DNA from: Nageia nagi
Lineage: Eukaryota; Pinophyta
Reading direction: 5' to 3'
NCBI GenBank assembly: GCA_050084985.1
Contig: JBITNC010000001.1
Span: 123,194,001-123,258,000 of the forward strand
Length of the DNA stretch: 64,000 bases
The position numbers and the translations under genes are program-made. The notes beneath the pieces were generated by a model. The model was not told where the DNA came from, did not search any database, and saw nothing but the letters and a program-made list of their open reading frames with translations. Of the stretch, positions 57,081 to 64,000 are shown in pieces (the stretch's first letter is position 1; each line of letters begins with the position of its first letter).

Positions 57081-59064
57081 AAATATATTCTTGCATCTGC
57101 ATTACCTAGGTCACATAACGTAGGTGAAAGAGGGCTAATACATGTGCTGAGTGATTTGGATTCTGTAGTTAAGAGTTGCCTTACATCCATTATGTCAAGC
57201 TATGTTCCTTTCACCATTTATACTAAATGCTAAACAATGGATTTTACTTTCTTTTGGATAAAATGGGTTATTAACATTAGTTATTTTCCTATAAGAGTGG
57301 TTCTTATTCTTTATAGAAGTAAGTAATATGGAATTAAACCTAGTGGATTCCAATTATTTTTAAGTAAATAGGAATTATTAAATTAACTAAGAATAGTTTC
57401 TGAAATTGGATATTTTAACAGTTATTGATGCTATGTAAATAAAATACCATAAATTATATATTGATTCTTAGTGCTTAATATACTTTTTCCCTTATTACTG
57501 TAATATATGTACTTTGCTATTTATTTATGCTATGAGCATATGAAGAGGAGAGAATATTACTTTTGTAATTAAAGAAGTATTGGAGTAACCTTGTTTTCTT
57601 GGCAGCTATTATGATATTTTATCCCTATGGTATATTTATGATATTATAGATATTTTAACAGATGAATGAAATGTTCGAATTATTTAGTAAATATGTGAAC
57701 ACTTTGTATGTGTGTAATTGAAGTATAGTGAGCACTTCGCTAATTATAAATATGTTTGGCTTACTTTTTGAGTTGAAGGATTGTGGACTTTTGTTGTGAA
57801 ATTTATACTTGCCTGAGTGATAAAGGTTTTTGATCATTTTTTATAGTGTAATTATTTAAGCTTGTAGTATGTTTTCTTCTCTCAAATGGTGCATTTGGGA
57901 TATTTATCTTTTTGTAACTATATAGTAGGCTTAGATTTACTATACGCTCGGTTAATCATGCTAGTGGATTATTCTTGAGCTTAGATAGATATCTGTTATT
58001 TAGCTTACTACATTAGACATTGTAACTTATTGGGATCCATTAAATGTTTATTCAATGATTATATGAGTTTTTTTATATATGGTTGGATAATATCATTTAC
58101 ATATAAGGATATGCTATATGTTAGGATATGGTTATAGTATTCCTACATAGTTTGATTTTTGAATAATGATCTAGTTGTAACTTTTTATGCTAGGAATGAT
58201 TGTAAAGCAATTTGTCTTGCTAAAGTAGGTAAACCATGTGAGTATGTTGTAATTACTTTTGGTTAGTTAAGGAACCCTACTATTATTTCATTATAGAATC
58301 ATCACATTATGATGAGAGCTTATTATTGAAGTACTTACTAGTTGATGATATAAAAGTGTATAAATTGCACTTGGATGTTGAATCCATGCAATGTGGTGGT
58401 ACATTTAATATTGGATTTATGAAACCTTATATTGTTATGTTTATTAGTGCATTTTATGTGCTTAATAAAAAATATGGCATGTGTAATTTGAGTGACATGA
58501 AGACCTTATTTTGGATGATGTCTCCATGTTTATGGAGTATGTACTTGGTTATGACAAAGTTGTAATATATTTATTATGGAGATAATAAAATATTATTAGG
58601 TAGCATAGCTACCAAGGGTTTACCTAGAGCAAAAATGCTTAGGGTTTTTCTTTAGCTTGGCTTAAACTTGTAGTGTTAGATGAATGTTTTCTCAAATGAT
58701 TATTTATGTCTTGTACTATTATTATTTTATTTCTCTAGCTTAATGAATATCATTATTTTATGGATGCATGGAAGAATTAGAAGAATTTAATGTATCATGC
58801 ACGATTAATGTGAATATTATTTCTAAGTCAAGAAAGTTTACAATTCCTTTATATCTTTATGGAATTCTTTGAATGAGTGTTAGTTAACTTATATGTTGAC
58901 ATAAACCTTTCATATTAAAAATCATTCTTGATACCATAAAGATATTAAGGAAATTGTTTAATCTTTTGAGTTCAATTGCTTATATCAACTTATACTCAAG
59001 TGGATTGTAAACTTTAATAGTTAGGGAGAAAACAAAATTTATGGTTAAGATTTGTGGTTCCTTA

Positions 59065-59599
59065 TAATAAAGGTGGATGCATTATGCATGATCAAAGATA
59101 TGATATGACATGACGTAATCATGAATCCTTGATAGGTGAAATATACTTGTGTCAATCTTGATAAGTGTTTCTTAATGCCACCTATCATATTTGGATTTTG
59201 TTATACTTTGATATCTGTATTTCTACAATATTCCACCCCTTTGCAAGTGAGATTTTATACATCAAAGGTGGGATGACAATATTTACGTGAAAGGGTGAGG
59301 CATTCTGTAATGGTAACTAAGCATTGTCACTAGGTTCCTAGCACCATCACTAGGTTGAGGTCAGATTGGTGGCTTGTATTTTGGGAAGCTCATTGTTCAT
59401 CCTCTTTCGATTAAATTCTACCTTTATTTTTCATCATAGGTAAAGTATAGGCTATTATCTTTTGTTAATCCAATTTTGACAGGTCAAGGTCAATTAGGTC
59501 ATTATCATCTTTCATATCATCATTTCTTACATTTCATACTTGATTGAAGAATTTAATTATTCTATAAATAATCTAATATTTATTATTTATGTTATAAAA
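59065..59599 (+). repeat. Shared middle P-family LTR, second part, with primer site
   Basis: Resumes at ATAAAGGTGGATGC, continues through GATATGACATGACGTAATCA and ends TTATAAAA at 59599 (family TTATAACA). It is followed by ATTGGTGAAGTCGACTTTC, the primer-site position of the family. Confidence 0.85.
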
Positions 59600-60185
59600 A
59601 TTGGTGAAGTCGACTTTCTTTTGACACATTGCATTTTTTTGTGGATTTTTTCATTGAAAATTGTAGTCTTTGTTTTCTCTTTAGTTATGATTATTCTTTA
59701 AATTTTTGTTGCTTGAAAATTGTTGAATTTGAAAAAAATATTTTTTTGAATTTTATTATTGAAGAAAACCTTAAATTTTGAAGGTCATTTTGTTCAATTT
59801 TATGATTTCTAGCATAAAAAAATTTGACAAAGAATTTTTATGATTTTCCAAGGCCTAACCATGTATATATTGATCAATTTAAGAATTTTTGCAAAAAAAC
59901 GTCATATTAAAAAGCCCTAAAATTTGAACCTATTTTGTAATTATTTGGTGGTTTATTTCATGATAAAAACTTTCCTAACCTTAGATATATGTGATTGGGA
60001 AATAATTATGATATTTTGAAGTCTATAATTACATATTTTGCCCACTAGTTACACCAAAAATCATAGGGTTTTTGGATAGGACTAATTTTGCATTTCAAGT
60101 GTTTCAAAAATGGAACTTGCTCACTTCCTTGTCATGATCAATAGCTATGATGAGGTAACCAAAGATAATTTGAAAAAGATGCTCT
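59600..60185 (+). other. P5 leader between LTR and gag, no gene seen
   Basis: AT-rich leader. The segment TTTTGCATTTCAAGTGTTTC at about 60086 resembles the leader just before the P2 gag start (TTTGTTTTAAGTGTTATAG at 20642), so the leader is shared between the two P subgroups. The P4 leader was deleted. Confidence 0.6.
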
Positions 60186-61290
60186 ATGGAAATGAAGATA
60201 GAAGTGAAGGCTACAACATTGGGGGAAATAATTGGTTCTATTGTAGCTAATCCTTCTATTTCTAGGAATTCCAATCCCTTATGTCATATAATTCGTAACA
60301 CTAGGGCACCCAATCTTCAAGTGGAACCAATTTTTGATTCATATTCAGGAGAAGGAGATCCTATGGCTCATATCAAGGCTTTTTAGATGATGTTTGAATT
60401 GAAGTGAGGAATAAATTTTAATCTAATGGCTAAATATTATCCTACTACATTCAAAGATTATGCACTCAATTAGTACTTCTCTTTACCTATTAAATTCATT
60501 AATTGTTATGCATAACTTGTCTTAGAATTTTAATGCATTTCAAGCATATAGCTCCTAGGGAAGTCATTATTTCTTATTTAATGAATACTAAACAAATATA
60601 AAATGAAATATTAGCAAATTTACTATGTCAAAAAATCTGAAGTATGATTAAGGACCTTTTCTTAGAACCACATGTTAAGGCCATATTTGTTCATAATATT
60701 AATCCTAAATTGATGTTTATAGTTATGGATTATGTGGACTTTTCTTTTTAAACATCGTTCATAAGTTAACTCAGAAAGAAGAGTGTATGGTAGAAGTGGG
60801 AAAGTTAAAGTATGATAATCCATCAAAAGATCAAAAAAAGCCATATCAAAAAAGGAAGATAAACATGTACAAGCAACTGAAGAAGATCATAAACCAAGTG
60901 GTGATATTCTAAGAGGTAATAGGGAAAAAGAAGATTTAAGACTCCCTCTTACTCCTAAGGTCATGTATGAAGATTATTTACAATGAGATTTGATTGAGCC
61001 ACATCTAATACAAGAGTTAGGCCAAAATGATCCAAAGCCAAAATGGTACAATGAAAATGTTTATTATTTCTATCATCAAGTTAAAGGGCATAGGACTAAT
61101 GGTTGTATTACATGAGGGATAATTTACAAAAATTCATTGATAATTGGAAAATCGTATTAGATACAAATGATATTGAGGATTATTATGAATCTAGTGAAGA
61201 TGGTTTTCAAGTCAATAAAATAAGTGCCAATATACCCCATGAGAATCCCTCAATAATGTCATTTAGAATTTGATCAAGATTAAATAAGTA
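60186..61290 (+). pseudogene. P5 gag, degraded
   Basis: The clearest frame, 60186-60386, reads IGSIVANPSISRNSNPLCHI, RNTRAPNLQVEPIFDSYSGE, GDPMAHIKAF, the Tat-like capsid start. It continues in broken frames with MAKYYPTTFKDYALN, FINCYAQ-like, VYGRSGKVKV, PLTPKVMYEDYLQ and PKWYNENVYYFYHQVKGHRT, a modified knuckle ending at NGCIT. An earlier ATG in the leader near 60110 could be the true start. Several stops. Confidence 0.76.
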
Positions 61291-62419
61291 TGTTTAAGTT
61301 GCTCCAAATCTCTCCTATGCATAGAGAAGCTTACTTACAGATTCTCAAGAATACAAATGTATACCCTCATAATTTAGTACATGAATTTTTAGAAATGAGA
61401 CAACCATAAATGAAAAATACTGTCAAAGAAAATGAGGTACCAAATAAGGAACATGAGATAGAAAAAGAAGAAATAATGATGCAAAAAGAGTAATAATAGG
61501 TTGTAGAAATTGATACAGGCTTGGTGGTAGCTAATTTTTATGATAATAGAATTTGGGATGAATTTAGGAAGTTTTGTAGTATGCACTATTCATAGGAAAC
61601 TAAGTGATGTCACTCAAAATAGGAGGAACTTCAATGATGTTGCTTTATTAGTAAGAAAAATATTGAAACATAAAAAATTTAAGAGGTCAAATATATGGAG
61701 CAAAGTGAAAAAGTAAACCAGAAGTTCTAATAAAATTAGTTGCAACATCTTCTTAGTGTCCTATGAAGTTGAAGTGTAAAAATATTTAAAGAAGAATGAA
61801 AAACAACAAGAAAAGGAAAAATTATGCAAGAAATAAAGATAATTTTGCAAAGATTTCTATGATAGGTTCAAATTGTATATAAAAAGTAAAACCTGTTATT
61901 CTTGTATTCAAGGATATTGATTCTCTTATCTAATTCTTGGAGGCAAAAGATCCCCCAATTCAAAGGTAAGTTCAGGTATTTTTCTCCAACTTGATCTTTG
62001 TAATTCATTCGAATATCCTTCCCTTGGGTATGTGAGGCAATAACTACTATGATGATTCTCTTTTATGATGATCCTTCTAGTTTATTCTTCATGTCAGAGA
62101 AATGCATAGTGGCTATTTATCACAAAATGAATATTTTTTGAGATTTTTAATTTTTCAATTTGCTATTTTTATGCTTAGTAGTCCAAACATAGGTAGGCTA
62201 AATTCTTCAAGTTTATCTTTTTTAGTCAATTAGCAAAAATTTTATAACTTTGAAGTATTTTTTATATAAATTAGCTAAATATATCCCCCACTAAATTCAC
62301 ACCTTATCACCTATATTTTATAAATTTTTTTTATTTTTCTAAGGAAATTGCCTATTGGACCTAATTTCTCTTTGAAAAAGAATGCAAGTCTAAAAGAAAA
62401 GAAGACCATACTATAAATG
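61291..62419 (+). other. P5 post-gag region, no domain recognised
   Basis: Counterpart of 51661-52810. The segment VDTGLVVANFYDNRIWDEFR near 61515-61570 has a D-T-G, the form of a protease active site, but the flanks do not follow a protease pattern, so I do not call it. Confidence 0.5.
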
Positions 62420-62945
62420 GAGAAGATGAGTGACTTGTTACAAAAGACAAGAGACTTATTACTAAAGATAATCTACTTCTTACTAAATATGACAATCTTA
62501 TTACTGAAGATGAGCAACTTATTATTGAAGACCAGTGACTTGTTACTGAATATGAGCAACTTGTTACTATAAATGAAAACTTTTTTAGTGAAGATGAGAA
62601 ACTTATTATTAAAGATAAGAAACTTGTTACTAAAGACTGTAGTATTGTTATTGAAGACAAGTGACTTGTTATTGCAGATAAGTGACTTGTTATTGAAGAC
62701 ATGAGCAATTTGTTACTAAAGAGGAATATCTTGTTACTAAAGATGAGTGACTTATTATTGAAGATAAGAAAATTATTATTGAATATTAGCAACTTATTAC
62801 TAAAGATGAGTGACTTGTTACTAAATACCAATAAATTGTTATTGAAGAGGAGTAACTTTTTACTAAAGATAAGTGATTTGTTGTAGAAGATGAGCATCTT
62901 GTTAGGTAAGATGAGTATCTCATTATTGAATATGAGTATTTAATA
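62420..62945 (+). repeat. 21-bp minisatellite, array 2 (P5)
   Basis: About 25 units of the GATGAGTGACTTGTTACTAAA type, at the same place in the element as array 1. Seven-residue periodic frames run through it on both strands: SDLLLKM on the plus strand (62701-62886) and IFSNKLL on the minus strand, giving a 178-codon open stretch (62361-62897) that I take as a by-product. Confidence 0.88.
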
Positions 62946-64000
62946 ATTATCAAGATAAGTGTTTGATATAAACTAATATTTTAAAAATATTTGTAATTTT
63001 TACCTTTTTAAAAAACTGATATCAATTAGTCAATTTTTTATAACATAATTCTTAAAAATTTAAGATATTGCCATTACTTCTATGGTGTTTTAGGATAAAA
63101 TCGCCAATATTTTGAAATTGTTTCACCATTATTATATTTATTTTAGATTGCTAAAATTCCTTATGCATAACCCTACTTCATGTTGATCCTTATGCTTTGC
63201 TAGTTCTAATGAGCCTTATATATAGCTTCATAGTTATGCAATAATCTTATAATGTGATGAGCTTACAAGTCTTCTATTACATATAGAAATTACATAATCA
63301 ATGTTATACATATAAAATGGTTCTATATTTAATCCTTTTAGTATATTTATGTATTTATATGTTTCTTTCAACTAACTTTTTAGGAAAATCAAGCATGAAC
63401 CTAGCTATGTCACTATATTCTAGGTGACATCACTACATTAAAAAGTAAAAATAATGCATTTTTGTAAAATTTTCTTACCCATCATGGTGTGTATATGAAC
63501 AAGGTAATTTGTTCCTTTCTTAAATCCATTTTTTGTAAACTTTAGATCTTCCATAATCAATAAAATATGACAAAGAGCATTCATTTTTTACAATTGAGTT
63601 TCTTAATAATACATTACATTTTTCATTTAAATGATTGACATTCCTTATCATTATTGATTAACATAATTATCATGATTTACATATCTTATGGTGTTTTTCA
63701 TGATTGGAATATAATTTTGGTAAATAAATACTATTGAGAAATGTATGCTAAGGATATCATATAATGTTATCTTTTTCATATCATGCTTTCCATATAGTGC
63801 TTATCATTTTATAATTATTATGCATTATTTATCTTACTTATCATATATGTCATTAAAATGTTTAATATATCAAATCTTGTCATATGTTCAAAATGACTTT
63901 TGTATAATGTTATTGGTCTTATCATTGGCTTCCTCTATAAGGGAGGGGCACTCTTCTCATTTGATGTCTTTATAAGGAAGGTTCAATCTTATCATTTGGT
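62946..64000 (+). other. P5 3' non-coding region, runs off the window
   Basis: Aligns with 53366-54440 of P4. The GGGAGGGGCACTCTT block near 63940 is the start of the shared P-family 3' repeats. The 3' LTR is expected about 0.9 kb beyond the window. Confidence 0.7.

Larger units (their letters stand above)
55041..59064. mobile_element. Unclassified 4.0 kb insert in the LTR, carrying a PPR pseudogene
   Basis: Both junctions are defined by the interrupted LTR: GCCTATAAA on the left, TATAATAAAGGTGG on the right, so a TATAA-type duplication is possible. I found no LTRs, clear terminal inverted repeats or replication genes. 55620-57120 has more CpG than its surroundings and contains the PPR pseudogene and a 60-bp tandem repeat. 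55041-55600 and 57200-59064 are AT-rich without recognised genes; the 79-codon frame at 58326-58565 matches nothing I know. It may be captured host DNA. Confidence 0.65.
50246..64000 (+). mobile_element. P4/P5: P-family LTR-gag units in tandem sharing one LTR
   Basis: Order: truncated LTR (50246-50535), internal unit 1 (50536-54845), LTR split by an insert (54846-55040 plus 59065-59599), internal unit 2 (59600 to the window end). The two internal units align throughout: gag, a post-gag segment, the 21-bp minisatellite and the 3' region. No RT or integrase occurs, so both are non-autonomous. The shared middle LTR suggests recombination between elements. The left flank TATGG (50241-50245) is the predicted target duplication. 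Confidence 0.83.

Noticed and set aside
58326-58565. 79-codon frame in the 4 kb insert
   Set aside because: No recognised domain, no second copy to support it, and AT-rich composition like its surroundings.
55041-59064. Helitron as carrier of the PPR fragment
   Set aside because: No TC start or CTRR end with a hairpin at the junctions defined by the LTR; carrier left unclassified.
61515-61535. VDTG motif as a possible protease in P5
   Set aside because: Flanking residues do not follow the protease pattern and the P4 copy does not keep the motif clearly.
62361-62897. 178-codon minus-strand open frame
   Set aside because: It runs through the 21-bp minisatellite, where a stop-free unit is simply repeated.

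Overview
This window looks like intergenic DNA from a large plant nuclear genome. It is AT-rich, has no intact host gene, and is built almost entirely of old nested transposable elements: Ty3/gypsy, Ty1/copia, CACTA, a hAT-like element and a LINE. Nearly every reading frame carries stops and frameshifts, often TGA or TAG where the family has tryptophan or glutamine, as expected from long-term decay of methylated cytosines. The density of old LTR elements and the tRNA-Met-type primer sites suit a gymnosperm, but the species is inference. I saw no tRNA, rRNA, CRISPR array or bacterial-type gene.

Left block (1-14991, all on the minus strand). Gypsy copy A runs off the left edge and lies in the 3' LTR of gypsy copy B (2500-9319). 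B carries gag, protease, RT, RNase H and integrase remnants and an inverted solo LTR (3700-4404). B is itself inserted in P1 (9320-14991), a gag-only LTR element with a plant mobile domain (PMD) reading frame on the strand opposite to gag.

Middle block (14992-45773). After a LINE fragment comes a nest readable from matching target duplications. LTR family R (two direct copies of about 2.2 kb) is split by a CACTA transposon (19270-44378). The CACTA is split by P2 (19840-36151, duplication AAATG), a second PMD element. P2's gag is split by a copia element (21771-30189, duplication TTCAA), and the copia integrase region is split by a 1.07 kb hAT-like element (25467-26538, duplication CTTCAATC). 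The CACTA keeps a TNP2-type transposase remnant (37320-40370, minus), long repeat blocks on both sides of it, and a solo copia-type LTR.

Right block (45774-64000). A Tat-like gypsy remnant on the plus strand (gag, protease, RT start) is cut in its RT by P-family LTR elements arranged LTR-internal-LTR-internal. Each internal part has a gag remnant, a 21-bp minisatellite and a shared 3' region. The middle LTR is split at its TATA box by a 4.0 kb insert (55041-59064) richer in CpG, holding a decayed pentatricopeptide-repeat (PPR) pseudogene and a 60-bp tandem repeat.

Nothing here looks able to move alone. The best biology is the insertion order, the antisense PMD frame kept at the same place in two P elements, the island-like inserts that kept CpG, and LTR-end similarity suggesting that R was mobilised by A/B-type elements.
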